Counted from the stretch's first letter, positions 37,914 to 52,023 are shown. The stretch is 64,000 nt of DNA from CAXMMR01 sp965198995 (GCA_965198995.1 CBDAQG010000002.1:2480001-2544000), one strand, 5' to 3'. A program made the numbers and translations. Notes: generated by a model from the letters alone, not told the origin.

Positions 37914-39344
37914 CTAGGCGGACAGGACCTGCGCGACGTCCTCCAGCGACTTGCCTTCGGCATCAATGCCAATCGTGAACTCGGCAAGAGCCCCGCAGCC
38001 CATCAGAAATGCGGCAACGAAGTAGCCGATGCTGACCGACCAGGCTTCGCCGGTGCCGATCAGCAATCCCAGCACGGTCGGCGCCGCGAGCCCGCCGATG
38101 GCGGTGCCGAAGGCGTAGAAGATGGCGATCGCCATCGCTCGTGTTTCAAGTGGGAAGATTTCGCTCGCCGTCAGGTAGGCGCCGCAAGCAGCCGACGAGG
38201 AGACGAAGAAGATTGCCATCCATAGGAGCGTCTGAGTGAGCGCGTCCAGCAGGCCGAGCCCGAACAACACCGCAGTCACCGTCAGTAGGATCGCCGAGGC
38301 GGCAAAAGTGCCGCCGATCATCCGGCGCCGGCCGACGCTGTCGAAGAGCGGGCCGAGAATGAACGGCCCGAGCAGGTTGCCGGCGGCCAGCGGCAGGATG
38401 TGCAGGCCAATGCGATCAACCGGCACCGCGTAGAACTTCGTCAACACCAGCCCGTAGGTGAAGAAGATGGCGTTGAACAGGAATGCCTGGCTGAGCATAA
38501 GCACCATCACCAGCAGGCTGCGCTTGCGATGGGTGACGAACATGGCGTGCAGCACATTGCCGAGGCCGTAGCTGCGGCGAGGCCGGATCGACAGCGACCC
38601 TTTCGGCGGCGGCAGCGTGTGGCCGAGCCGACGAACGGCGGTCTCGATCCTGACGGTCCCGGCTTCCGCCTCGGCGGTATAGCCGTGGGTGACGAGCCAG
38701 CGCGGGCTTTCGGGAACGAGCCGACGGAGGAAAATCACCGGCAGGCCGAGCAGGCCGCCGACTGCGAAGCCAAGCCGCCAGCCGACATTGGGTGGCACGA
38801 GCGCGTGGTTGGTCACCACCAGCGAGGCGACCGCGCCGAGCCCGGCGCCGGCCCAGTAGCTGGCGTTGACCGCAAGGTTGACCCGGCCACGCATGGCAGC
38901 CGGCGTCATCTCGTCAACCGCCGAATTGATCGCCGCATACTCGCCGCCGATGCCGATGCCCGTCAGCACGCGTGACAGCGCGAAGGTCACGAGGTTCACC
39001 GAGCACGCCGAGCCGAGCACGCCCAGAACGTAGATGCCGAGCGTGACCGCGAACACTGCCCGTCGCCCGATCCGGTCGGTCAGCCAGCCGAAGAACAGCG
39101 CGCCGGCAACGGCGCCAGCGATATAGGCGGACGCAGACTCGCCGATGCCGCTCGCATTGAGGTTGAGGGCACCACTGTCTTCCAGCGCCGGACCGATCGA
39201 GCCGACGATCGTGACCTCCAGGCCGTCGAGGATCCAGGTCACGCCGAGTGCGGCGATCACCGCGAGGTGGAAGCGGCTCCAAGGTAGCCGGTCAAGGCGG
39301 GCCGGGATGTCGGTCTCAATCCGCGGCAGAACTGCGGCGTCCAT
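37914..39344 (-). CDS. MFS transporter (metabolite:H+ symporter type)
   Basis: A 476-residue, 12-helix major facilitator protein. Markers: LGVTWILDGLEVTIVGSIGPAL (helix 1, with the ILDGLE pattern of the sugar/metabolite:H+ symporters), GWLTDRIGRR (motif A between helices 2 and 3), SRVLTGIGIGGEYAAINSAVDEM, RGRVNLAVNASYWAGAGLGA, PESPRWLVTHG at the start of the central loop, and a helix 7-12 half with GPLFDSVGRRRMIGG. The substrate is not predictable. ATG at 39344 was chosen because GGGAGAG lies about seven bases before it; the ATG at 39368 is an alternative. It converges with tRNA-Gly. Confidence 0.88.
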   Translation of the reverse strand: MDAAVLPRIETDIPARLDRLPWSRFHLAVIAALGVTWILDGLEVTIVGSIGPALEDSGALNLNASGIGESASAYIAGAVAGALFFGWLTDRIGRRAVFAVTLGIYVLGVLGSACSVNLVTFALSRVLTGIGIGGEYAAINSAVDEMTPAAMRGRVNLAVNASYWAGAGLGAVASLVVTNHALVPPNVGWRLGFAVGGLLGLPVIFLRRLVPESPRWLVTHGYTAEAEAGTVRIETAVRRLGHTLPPPKGSLSIRPRRSYGLGNVLHAMFVTHRKRSLLVMVLMLSQAFLFNAIFFTYGLVLTKFYAVPVDRIGLHILPLAAGNLLGPFILGPLFDSVGRRRMIGGTFAASAILLTVTAVLFGLGLLDALTQTLLWMAIFFVSSSAACGAYLTASEIFPLETRAMAIAIFYAFGTAIGGLAAPTVLGLLIGTGEAWSVSIGYFVAAFLMGCGALAEFTIGIDAEGKSLEDVAQVLSA

Positions 39345-39394
39345 GCTATATCTCTCCCTGGCCGCCATGATAGGCCCTGGCTGTCTCGGAGGGT

Positions 39395-39525
39395 AAGGCA
39401 AGCAGTTCCTTTTTGGAAAAAAGGACCAAAAAACTTCTGTTCCGGAGAGCCCGTGGCTCTTTCGGCCAAATGTATTTTGCTTTTTTAGAAAGAAGCCTTG
39501 TTCTTCTTCTTTGAACGCAAGCTGC
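39395..39525. repeat. AT-rich hairpin element (CTTTTT/AAAAAG type)
   Basis: The 353-base divergent gap between the MFS and OYE genes contains CCTTTTTGGAAAAAAGG (a stem-loop) at about 39412-39428 and a second T-rich block with TTTTTTAGAAAGAAGCC near 39483-39500. The same kind of sequence (CTTCTTTT/AAAAGAAG, then AAAGACTTTTGC) recurs at 46111-46155. Its low GC is unlike the flanks. No gene is seen in the gap. Confidence 0.55.
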
Positions 39526-39697
39526 GGATCAAGCACCCGCTTGATGCCCTGCTCGTACGCATGATGAACAAGAGAGCGTCAGGCGGGGGAAACGGTCGCT
39601 GCAGGAGAGCGCTCGACCACGTCATGGATCATCGGTGGCACAGATATTGAAGGTGAGCGCTCGCTGTTCGCAAACCCGTGCCGAGGGAGCCGCTCCC

Positions 39698-40885
39698 GTG
39701 CCCGATCTTTTCAGCCCCTACACGCTCAAGGGCGTGACCCTGCGCAATCGCATCGTGATGTCGCCGATGACCATGTACAACTCGGTCGACGGCAAGCTGG
39801 ATGACTACCACGTCAGCTATCTCGGGGCGCGCGCGGCCGGCGGTTTCGCGCTGATATTCGGCGAGCAGATGGCCATCACGCCCGACGGGCGAACGACGAC
39901 GTCGTGCGCGGGCATCTGGAACGACGCGCAAATCGAGGGCCATGCCAGGGTTGCGGCGATCATCGAGCGCATGGGCGCGGTGCCGGCCATTCAGCTTGGC
40001 CATACTGGACGCAAAGGCAGCGAGCTGCCTCCCCATCTCGGAACCAATTCCGAAGGCACTTGGAAGCAGCTACCGCCCGACCATCCGAACGGCTGGACGT
40101 GCGTCGCGCCCTCCGCGATCCCTTATGGCGGCGGCGGCCACATCTACCCGGTGCACCAACTGAGCGTCGAAGAGATCAAGGCGCTGCATCAGGCCTACGC
40201 GGACGCGGCCAAGCGTGCGCTTGCGGCCGGCTACAAATGGCTCGAGATGCACTACGCGCACGGTTATCTTGGCGCGAGCTTCTTCTCGCCCCTCGCCAAT
40301 CAGCGCACCGACCAATACGGCGGTAGCGTCGCAAACCGTGCCCGCTTTCACCTTGAGGCGCTGGACGCTGTCAGAGCGGTATGGCCCGAGAAGTATCCGT
40401 TGACGATGCGGCTCGGCTCTGACGACCTTCACCCGGCTGGGACGCAATTCGACGACGCTGTGGTGGCAATCCGGATGATGAAGGAGCACGGGCTCGACCT
40501 TGCCGACCTGTCGCTGGGCTTCAACACTGACGAGATGGTCAACCCGCCAATGAATGACGTCGGCTTTATGATCGAGCGCGCCCATCGGGTTCGCACGGAG
40601 GTGAACATCCCGGTCGCGACCAGTTGGAACCTTGGGGTTCCGCAGAACGCGGATCGGGTTATTCGGGAGGAGCTGGTCGACCTGGTGATGCTGGGCCGGC
40701 CGGCGCTGGCCAATCCGCACTGGCCAGTCTGGGCGGCGCGCGAACTCGATCATCCGTCGCCATTCTCGCTGGTGCAGAAAGACTGGCGCTGGTGGCTGGA
40801 AAACTTCCGTGGCCACGCCCCGAGCATCGGCTGGCCGGCAGTCAGCACGCCGCAACCGGCGGCGAACGCGCGGGCAGCCGAGTAG
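39698..40885 (+). CDS. NADH:flavin oxidoreductase (old yellow enzyme family)
   Basis: A 395-residue FMN-dependent TIM-barrel reductase of the OYE family. Markers: LFSPYTLKGVTLRNRIVMSPMTMYNS, QLGHTGRKGSE (QL.H.GR), YADAAKRALAAGYKWLEMHYAHGYLGASFFSPLANQRTDQYGGS, LTMRLGSDD, and the phosphate-binding end ELVDLVMLGRPALANP. Such enzymes reduce activated C=C bonds using NAD(P)H. The histidine expected in the HGAHGYL segment reads MHYAHGYL, so one binding residue is replaced. The GTG at 39698 is preceded by GAGGGAG and gives the canonical MPDLFSPY start. Confidence 0.88.
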   Translation: MPDLFSPYTLKGVTLRNRIVMSPMTMYNSVDGKLDDYHVSYLGARAAGGFALIFGEQMAITPDGRTTTSCAGIWNDAQIEGHARVAAIIERMGAVPAIQLGHTGRKGSELPPHLGTNSEGTWKQLPPDHPNGWTCVAPSAIPYGGGGHIYPVHQLSVEEIKALHQAYADAAKRALAAGYKWLEMHYAHGYLGASFFSPLANQRTDQYGGSVANRARFHLEALDAVRAVWPEKYPLTMRLGSDDLHPAGTQFDDAVVAIRMMKEHGLDLADLSLGFNTDEMVNPPMNDVGFMIERAHRVRTEVNIPVATSWNLGVPQNADRVIREELVDLVMLGRPALANPHWPVWAARELDHPSPFSLVQKDWRWWLENFRGHAPSIGWPAVSTPQPAANARAAE

Positions 40886-41089
40886 CGTCGACGCCGCGTT
40901 CCGGGCGCGAGTGCGACGGCTCTGTCGCACTGCGCCGCTCACTGCCGGCAAACGAAACGGCGAGCACAACCATGAGCCATGGCGTACCGTTCTGCCAACA
41001 CTGCCGGCCACGCGAGATGACTCGGGCATTGTCGAAACGATAACTGCGACTTGAGACGCGTCGACGTCTATTCGGGCTTTGACTGTGCG

Positions 41090-41554
41090 GACCAACCTGG
41101 CAGGCCGCCAAGCGGTTTGCCGAAGCCCCGACGACGTGTTTGCTTCAATGGCCCATCGAGACGGTATTGAGAGCGCGGCACGGAAGATCTCGCTGGTGAT
41201 GCCGCCCAGAAATGCGGTTGTGTGTGAACGCGCCCATGACCAGGAGGGAGGCCTCCAAGTCGACCGCCGCTCGTAGAAGGGACTCGCCGGCAGCGTCTCT
41301 CCCGACGTCGACGTGTCGAAGATAGACCTTGCTTGCGACTGGGCCTCAAGGTTGGAGCGGTCGCGCTGCTCGGCAAGAGTCGTTGCAGACTCCGCCGTAT
41401 CATTAGCAAATGCGACCAAACTTCCCTGTTCGGATCGTGCGAAAACCAGACCAATATGGGCCTGAACCTTCCACGCAACCGCATACGCAGTATCAAGCTG
41501 TCGTGTGGATGTAGAGCCAGTCCACCAGGGCACGAGAATGAATTGCTTTGTCAT
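41090..41554 (-). pseudogene. Universal stress protein (UspA-like) remnant, frameshifted
   Basis: From the ATG at 41554 the frame begins MTKQFILVPWWTGSTSTRQL, like a UspA-family N-terminus (ILVPxDGS). The expected later part is split over two frames: LRAAVDLEASLLVMGAFTHNR appears in the next frame near 41275-41215 (cf. VMGAYGHSR), and FLGGITSEIFRAALSIP in the original frame just after it (cf. LGGVTRxxLRxAxIPV). At least two frameshifts are therefore needed. UspA proteins bind ATP or respond to stress; this copy is unlikely to function. Confidence 0.7.
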
Positions 41555-41661
41555 GTTTGGGGCTCACGCCTGGCACTCCGAAGATGAACTATGCGTCACG
41601 TGATTGTACTGATGTATGCATCACGTCGAGAGTGACATCGCGCTTGGCGTGTCGGCGCATG

Positions 41662-41934
41662 TCACTCGGCAGGCGCTTTCAGTCTGCCTTTTTCAAAATC
41701 GTTCGGCATGGTGTTTTCAATTAGCCTGGCAGACGCGACGCCAATGGCTGCAGCGAGTAATGCATCTCCTATGTCCGATATGAGTTCGACGTATTGGCTA
41801 CGATTGATCTCGCCGCGGGCGTATCTCTCGTCCAGGATGTCAACAGCCCTGTTTTCACGCCAGCTCGAGTACTTCTGATGGGCGCGATATGTGTATCCCC
41901 CAGTTGCCGAAGCTCGAAAGCACAAGAAAGACAA
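41662..41934 (-). CDS. SHOCT-domain small protein, probably a remnant
   Basis: A 90-residue frame with a SHOCT motif, AVDILDERYARGEINRSQYVEL (short C-terminal helix pair; the family pattern is ILxERYAxGEIxxxEY). In intact family members the motif follows a transmembrane segment at the C-terminus; here it sits in the middle, the first 30 residues do not look like a membrane helix, and an ALLAAAIGVASAR segment follows. It may be truncated or frameshifted, in line with its broken neighbours. Confidence 0.5.
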   Translation of the reverse strand: MSFLCFRASATGGYTYRAHQKYSSWRENRAVDILDERYARGEINRSQYVELISDIGDALLAAAIGVASARLIENTMPNDFEKGRLKAPAE

Positions 41935-42245
41935 GCCGAACCAGAGAACTCAGCCTCAGCTCAAATACCAGTCGTTCCAATCATAGTGGGTCATCATCAT
42001 TCTCAATGTTGGCTTCCAGCCGGAGCGACCACAGCGCTGTCTTCGGTAAACCGGCGGGTGTGATCGGTGCGCCAGCGACCCGCAATTTCGGAAGCTCGGC
42101 CTCTGAGACTAGGAGGCTTGAGCTTGCCCTGCACAGCCTCGGAAAATATCCAGGTGCTGGCAATCGGTTATCCAAAGCGTCGCTGCTCAGCAGATCGATG
42201 CCTTGATAAACCTAGGGTGCGGCGGCCGCGGTACCAGTCGTCGCG

Positions 42246-42790
42246 GTGCTCGCACTCGTCCTGTGCAGCTTTTTGGTCAAGATCCTGCGGGAATACGAGC
42301 GCGCTGTCGTCTTCACCCTCGGCCGGTTCCAGCGCGTCAGAGGACCGGGTCTGGTCCTGCTCCTCCCCTTCGTTCAGGAAGCTGGCGCGCGTCGACCTGC
42401 GCATTCAGGTAATCGAAATTCCCAGCCAGGACGTGATCTCGCACGACAACGTCTCGATGAAGGTCGACGCCGTTCTCTACTTCAACGTCGTCGACCCGGA
42501 GCGCGCGATCATCCAGGTGCAGGACTACCTGCCTGCCACCAACATATTGGCGCAGACGACTCTGCACGCCGTGTTGGGCCAGCACGAGCTGGACGAGATG
42601 CTGTCCGAACGCAAGAAGCTCAGCACCGACCCGCAGGCGATCCTGGACACCCAAACTAAGACCTGGGGGATCAAGTTCAGCAACGTCGAAATTAGGACCG
42701 TCCAGCTGACCGACAGCATGGTCAAGGCAATCACCAAGCGGTGGATCTGTCGCGCGGCCAGGTCAAGGCAAGTCCGCTCTGGGAGCCCGC
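42246..42790 (+). pseudogene. Slipin/stomatin (SPFH, band 7) gene remnant
   Basis: Starts in one frame with VLALVLCSFLVKILREYERAVVFTLGRFQRVRGPGLVLLLPFVQE (GTG near 42246), the membrane anchor and first SPFH strands of slipins. It continues after a +1 shift near 42380 as RVDLRIQVIEIPSQDVISHDNVSMKVDAVLYFNVVDPERAI, QTTLHAVLGQHELDEMLSERKKL and WGIKFSNVEIRTVQLTDSMVKAI, then loses homology before the expected ARQAEAERERRAK. The IS21-family element begins about 15 bases later, so its 3' part was probably cut away by insertion or an associated deletion. Confidence 0.82.
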
Positions 42791-42910
42791 GGAAGTGTGG
42801 ATAGGTGTGGAATAGGGACCCCGTTAGCGGGGTGATCGGCGTCCAAACGGGACCCCTCTGACGTTGGGGTTCACCGTGGTTCTCGTGTTGTGCACGGGAG
42901 CCTGTTTGGG

Positions 42911-44404
42911 ATGTTGGTGGTGGAGACGATTGCGCGGATCCGCCGTGCCCATTTGGTCCAGGGCAAGTCGATCAAGGCGATCTGCCGTGAGCTGCGGGTG
43001 TCGCGTAAGTTGTCCGCAAGGTTCTCCGGTCGGAGGCGACGGACTTCCATTACGAGCGCGAGCAGCAGCCGATGCCGCGCCTGGGCGCGTGGCGCGATGA
43101 GCTGGACAAGCTGCTGGCGGCCAACGAGGCGAGGCCCAGCCGGGAGCGGCTGACGCTGATGCGGGTGTTCGAGGCGCTGCGCGGGTCGGGTTACGAGGGC
43201 GGCTACGATGCGGTGCGCCGGTATGCCCGGACATGGCGGCGCGACCAGGTCGGCCGCGGCCGCGGCGTATGTGCCGCTGAGCTTCGCGCCCGGCGAGGCG
43301 TACCAGTTCGATTGGAGCTACGAGGTCGTGCTGATCGGCGGCACGACCGTCACGGTCAAGGTGGCGCACCTGCGGCTGTGCCACAGCCGGATGCTGTTTG
43401 TGCGGGCGTATCCGCGCGAGACGCAGGAGATGGTGTTTGACGCGCACGACCGTGCGTTCGCGTTCTTCAAGGGCGCCTGCACCCGCGGCATCTACGACAA
43501 CCTTAAGGCGGTCGACGCGATTTTCGTCGGCCGCGAGCGGGCCTATAATCGCCGGTTTCTCCAGATGTGCAGCCACTACCTGGTTGATCCCGTGGCCTGC
43601 ACCCCGGCGTCCGGTTGGGAGAAAGGCCAGGTGGAGAACCAGGTCGGCCTGGTGCGGGAACGGTTCTTCTCGCCGCGGCTGCGGGTCAAGAGCTACGACG
43701 AGCTGAATGCCTGGCTGCTGGATCAGTGCGTCGCCTACGCCCGGGCGCACCGCCATCCCGAGCTGCGCGACCAGACGGTGTGGTCGGTGTTCGAAGCCGA
43801 GCGGCCCAGCTTGGTGCCGTATGTCGGGCGCTTCGACGGGTTCCACGCCGTCACGGCATCGGTGTCCAAGACCTGCCTCGTGCGGTTCGACAATAACCGC
43901 TACTCGGTATCGGCGCACGCGGTCGGGCGCCCGGTCGAGGTCCGCGCCTATGCCGAGCGGATCGAGTTGCGCCAGGACGGCAAGGTTGTTGGCGAGCATC
44001 GTCGCAATTTCGGCCGCGACCAGACGGTGTTCGACCCCTGGCACTATGGTCCGGTGCTGGCGCGCAAGCCGGGCGCGCTGCGCAACGGTGCGCCGTTCAA
44101 GGACTGGCTATTGCCGTCGGCGATGGAACGTATCCGCCGCAAGCTGGCAGGCAGCGCCGACGGCGACCGGCAGATGGTGAGGATTCTAGCCGCCGTGCTG
44201 AGCGACGGCCTGACCACGGTCGAGGCCGCCTGCGCCGAAGCGCTGCGCGAGGCGACGCACTCGGCCGACGTCGTCATCAACATCCTGGCCCGACACCGCG
44301 AACCGGCACCGCCGGTCACCATCCTGACCCCGGACGCGCTGCGGCTGACGCACGCGCCGGTCGCTGACTGTGCCCGCTACGACAGCCTGAGGAGGCCCAT
44401 CTGA
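42911..44404 (+). pseudogene. istA: istA transposase of IS21-family element, two frameshifts
   Basis: Homology begins at the ATG 42911 (MLVVETIARIRRAHLVQGKS, helix-turn-helix ICRELRVSRK). Near 43005 a single base appears missing, so KVVRKVLRSEATDFHYERE is read from the next frame (PRLGAWRDELDKLLAANEAR). Near 43245 a second shift leads into AAAAAYVPLSFAPGEAYQFDWSYEVV, after which the frame is open to 44404. The rve-like core keeps FDWSYE, ARAHRHPE and KGQVENQVG. The gene overlaps the istB start by one base. Without programmed recoding this transposase is inactive. Confidence 0.82.
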
Positions 44405-45132
44405 TGGAACGATCCGAAATCCTGACCACCATGGCGGAGCTGAAGCTCTACGGCATGAAGGCCGCGTACGACGAGATCATCGGCACCGCGGTCAAGCGGC
44501 AGCACGAACCGACCCGCATTGTGGGCGACCTGCTGACGGCCGAGATCAGCGAGAAGCAGGCGCGGTCCATCCGCTACCAGATCACCATCGCCAAGCTGCC
44601 GCTGGCCAAGGACGTCGACGACTTCGCCTTTGACGGCACGCCGATCAACCAGACCCTGGTGCGCGACCTGGCGGGCGGCGAGTTCCTGGCGCATCAGCGC
44701 AACGTCGTGCTGGTCGGCGGCACGGGCACCGGAAAGAGCCACCTCGCGATCGCCATAGCGCGCGCCTGCATCCGCGACGGGGCCCGGGGCCGGTTCTTCA
44801 ACGTCGTCGACCTAGTGAACCGCCTCGAGGCGGAGACCCGCTCCGGCCGCCAGGGCCGAATGGCGGAGTATCTCTGCCGCATGGACTTCGTCGTGCTGGA
44901 CGAACTCGGCTACCTGCCGTTTGCCCAGTCCGGCGGCCAGCTGCTGTTCCATCTCGTCAGCCGCCTCTACGAGCAGACCTCGGTGATCGTCACCACAAAC
45001 CTGGCCTTCGGCGAATGGCCGAGCGTGTTCGGCGACGCCAAGATGACCACGGCGTTGCTCGATCGCCTGACGCATCATTGCGAGATCGTCGAGACCGGCA
45101 ACGAGAGCGGGCGGTTCAAGAACCGGGCCTGA
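44404..45132 (+). CDS. istB: IstB-type transposition helper ATPase
   Basis: A 242-residue AAA+ helper of IS21 transposition, structurally intact: MERSEILTTMAELKLYGMKAAYDEI, Walker A VGGTGTGKSHLA, FFNVVDLVNRLEAE, Walker B FVVLDELGYLPF, sensor region SVIVTTNLAFGEWP, and ALLDRLTHHCEIVETGNES. The start ATG overlaps the last base of the istA stop (TGATG), a typical coupling. It would load IstA on target DNA. Confidence 0.95.
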   Translation: MERSEILTTMAELKLYGMKAAYDEIIGTAVKRQHEPTRIVGDLLTAEISEKQARSIRYQITIAKLPLAKDVDDFAFDGTPINQTLVRDLAGGEFLAHQRNVVLVGGTGTGKSHLAIAIARACIRDGARGRFFNVVDLVNRLEAETRSGRQGRMAEYLCRMDFVVLDELGYLPFAQSGGQLLFHLVSRLYEQTSVIVTTNLAFGEWPSVFGDAKMTTALLDRLTHHCEIVETGNESGRFKNRA

Positions 45133-45298
45133 CCGTCTGCCCCGGCTTGCACCGGTAAGCCACAGGCACCTCCCACGCACCGCTGCGTCAGTCTCCGGAC
45201 GGGCACTCCGCGGCGCGCGGGTCCCTCCTATGGATTACCGGCACAAGCCTACCCGGAAGGGGTCCCGATTGGGCGCCGATGAGGGGGCCCATTTCCAT

Positions 45299-45945
45299 GC
45301 CGTTTGACAACTTATCTGCTGCTCCGGTTTCTACCCGGCTTCGAGCCGGTCATGTCCTGTTCGGCGGCGGTGCAGCGCTGCTGATGATCTCAGTACTGTG
45401 CCGAGGACGGCCAACCCGCTCCGAGACTTTTTCTTCGCAACGACCGGAAACCGACTGCGTCTACTGCGCCAGATGTTCGGCACCGTCTAGTGGATCCTAA
45501 GCGCCCGAACGCTCAAGAACTTGCTCGACATCGCCATGCGCCGAACGTTCCTTCCCGACGTTGACGAGCCCCACGCGGGGCGCTTGTTCGCGGACTTCAC
45601 TTCAGTGCTTACCTACATCCTCGCCTTCGTGGGTATCGTTGGCCCAGTCTTCAGGCAACCGGTGTCGACCTTCCCGGCCACGTCCGGCATCATCGCGCTC
45701 GTCTTCGGACTGGTGTCGCAGAACACGCCAGGCGACGTCTTGTTTGGCCTTGCGACTGACACCGAACGCCCGTTCGGCGCCGGCGACTGATCAGCGTGTC
45801 CGACCGAAGGTGGAGCAGGTCATGCAGTTCAGTTAAGCGGGCGACCTCGCCTCGCGCCTGGTCGCACGACACGATTATCATACCAAACAGCATCACGTCT
45901 AAGATGATGGTGACGAGTCACGGCCGTCCGAGTTTGTGTCCGGGA
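45299..45945 (+). pseudogene. MscS-family mechanosensitive channel remnant
   Basis: A broken gene just right of the IS. Pieces lie in several frames: GGGAALLMISVL near 45362-45400, then NPLRDFFFATTGNRLRLLRQMFGTV followed by an in-frame TAG at about 45488, WILSARTLKNLLDIAMRR, VLTYILAFVGIVGPVF and the pore helix ATSGIIALVFGLVSQNTPGD with DVLFGLATDTERPFGAGD (compare the MscS pattern ATSGVxAIVLGLALQNTLxDVFSGIALxxERPF). In another frame comes AWSHDTIIIPNSITSKMMVTSHGRP, the start of the beta domain. One stop and at least two frameshifts make it inactive. The rest to about 46180 holds no recognised gene. Confidence 0.78.
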
Positions 45946-46110
45946 TATTATTGCGTCGGGATCGATTGCTGTGTGTCACGCGTGTATGGGACGTTACGGA
46001 TGCTGTATGGTGTGCTGTGACTGATCCTTTGAGCCTGCTTAGCCTGCCTGCTGGTGCGGATGCTTTGGCGGTGTTTGGCCTGCACTGAGTTTTGTGCGGC
46101 TCAGCGAGGT

Positions 46111-46132
46111 CTTCTTTTCTGGAGAAAAGAAG
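46111..46132 (-). terminator. Hairpin downstream of the rRNA operon (possible terminator)
   Basis: CTTCTTTT and AAAAGAAG form a perfect eight-pair stem around CTGGAG, 50-70 bases past the 3' end of tRNA-Met, i.e. at the end of the leftward rRNA operon. T-rich tracts lie on both sides, but not immediately after the stem in the leftward direction. It resembles the AT-rich element at 39395-39525. Confidence 0.4.
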
Positions 46133-46181
46133 CCAAAGACTTTTGCTTTTTAGGTGTGCCCAAGCGGGCGGTTGTTTGGTT

Positions 46182-46258
<77 letters not shown>

Positions 46259-46288
46259 TGGGTGATGGTGTGTGGGTGGGTTTGAAGA

Positions 46289-46402
46289 CCTGGCGGCGAC
46301 CGACTTTCCCGCACCTTGAGGTGCAGTATCATGGGCGCTGGGGGTTTTCACGGCCGAGTTCGGTATGGGATCGGGTGCGGACACCCCGCCATGGCCACCA
46401 GG
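46289..46402 (-). rRNA. rrf: 5S ribosomal RNA
   Basis: Begins leftward with CCTGGTGGCCATGGCGGGG and contains CACCCGATCCCATACCGAAC and GGGAAAGTCGGTCGCCGCC, all diagnostic of 5S rRNA. The first and last bases pair (CCTGG with CCAGG). About 114 bases; ends are good to a few bases. Confidence 0.95.
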
Positions 46403-46530
46403 TCATCAAGCCCACCCTGATCGAGATCAGGGTTGGGGTCGGGTTCTGGTGATGACGTTTGCTGAGTGAGTGGTCTGTGATGGATTGGGATCCGCGTTAT
46501 GAGCGTGGATCGTTGCTATGCATGGTGGTT

Positions 46531-49300
<2,770 letters not shown>

Positions 49301-49798
49301 ACGATTGTCTTTGCGTTAGCAAAAACGTCTCTGCCCACCATGCACAGGAACCATCCACGCTCACGCGCCAACAAATCCCACCACACCGCAGGCCACTCAC
49401 TCAGCAAATGTCGTCAACGCCTCTGAACACAATGCCGCAATCGTCGGATGCCACATGCTCGCGCACATGACAGAGCCGGTCAGACGAATGCCGACCGCGA
49501 CGCGCCCAGAGACGCACCAGAACCTGATTAACCCTGACAAAGATCACGACAAAGCTGCGACCAAACCGCAGACCATGCCGAACAACGCCGGCCTTGCGGC
49601 CACGCTGAACGTGTTGCTTCTCCGTGACGACAGACAAGGCCAGGACACAGCCCTGGACGAAACCCCATCGCACAACTGCAATGGAGACCAGCCGCCAAAA
49701 GCCGGCGACCCTTGAAAACCTATCCGATGGGATCCAAAGGCGTCAGGCCCTCAGCAAGTCGAGAGCAACGCCCTCGCGCGGCCCCTTGGCATCCACCC
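49301..49798. other. 23S-side internal transcribed spacer
   Basis: About 500 bases between tRNA-Ala and 23S rRNA with no gene. It is more AT-rich than the protein-coding regions. A GGCGTCAGGCCCTCAGCAAG stretch near 49740-49760 faintly resembles the intergenic hairpin repeats. Confidence 0.6.
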
Positions 49799-49874
49799 TG
49801 GTGGAGGTGGACGGGATCGAACCGACGACCCCCTGCTTGCAAAGCAGGTGCTCTGCCAACTGAGCTACACCCCC
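49799..49874 (-). tRNA. tRNA-Ala (TGC)
   Basis: Read leftward: acceptor GGGGGTG pairs with CACCTCC (one G-T pair), D arm GCTCAGTTGGCAGAGC, anticodon loop TTTGCAA (TGC), T arm with GGTTCGATCCC and encoded CCA. It sits in the 16S-23S spacer, as is standard. Confidence 0.96.
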
Positions 49875-49878
49875 TCAT

Positions 49879-49955
<77 letters not shown>

Positions 49956-50206
49956 AAAAAGGTCGTCCATCCACCTCAAATCAGCCCGAGACCAGTGCCG
50001 CCAGCAAGGCGCAGCAAGCTCAGGCGATCCAAAGCGGATCATCGTCACGGGGAAGGGATATGTTGACGGCGCCCGATCCATGGGGCCCGGTTAGCGGACC
50101 TGACGATCCGGCAGAGTTCGCCCCCACAGCATCCGCCATGGAGGACTTTGCGGAGCCGTCCAAGAGCACCTGATCCTGCGATCAAGCCCTCGTCAAACAG
50201 CATCCT

Positions 50207-51715
<1,509 letters not shown>

Positions 51716-52013
51716 ATCTCATGCCTCACCCATAAGGCAAGACACTCAACGAACAAAAGCCAAACCCTAACCCTCATCCAAGCCCATGCCACCGCGAGGG
51801 GCAGCAACATGAACAGAACTGTCAAAACATTCTGACTACGTCTCTAGAAGATACGTCAGCTAAAACGCCCAAAAGTCCCACGTCGATGAAAGCCAAAAGT
51901 CCAGCTCACGCCAAACTATCAAACCACACCAACACAAAAACCCATGCACCACCCACACTCACGCGCAGGCCGCAGGACGCCGCCAACATATCCCTTCCAT
52001 TCCGATGAACTAG

Positions 52014-52023
52014 TCAAAGAACA
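52014..52023 (-). promoter_or_regulatory. boxA-like antitermination site in rRNA leader
   Basis: On the transcribed (leftward) strand the sequence TGTTCTTTGA matches the boxA core TGCTCTTTNA at nine of ten defined positions. It lies about 130 bases downstream of the predicted promoter and 300 upstream of 16S, where Nus-factor antitermination boxes are expected. Confidence 0.65.

Larger units (their letters stand above)
42806..45299 (+). mobile_element. IS21-family insertion sequence
   Basis: About 2.49 kb with the istA-istB pair. The left end reads TGTGGAATAGGGACCCCG and the reverse complement of the right end reads CATGGAAATGGGCCCCCTC, an imperfect terminal inverted repeat. Internal repeats typical of IS21 ends follow: CGGCGTCCAAACGGGACCCC on the left and, reversed, CGGCGCCCAATCGGGACCCC on the right. 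No target-site duplication is evident next to either end. Boundaries are good to a few bases. Confidence 0.85.

Noticed and set aside
40978..41049. A 23-residue CxxC peptide (MSHGVPFCQHCRPREMTRAL) in the gap after the OYE gene
   Set aside because: Too short, no ribosome-binding site, and inside a decaying region.
41981..42175. A leftward 64-residue frame between the SHOCT and slipin remnants
   Set aside because: No domain was recognised and the segment lies among degenerated genes; an NfeD-like remnant was considered, but no supporting motif is present.
42798..45308. Target-site duplication flanking the IS21-family element
   Set aside because: The bases next to the two ends do not match at 4-8 positions; the boundary may be off by a few bases or a deletion may have occurred.
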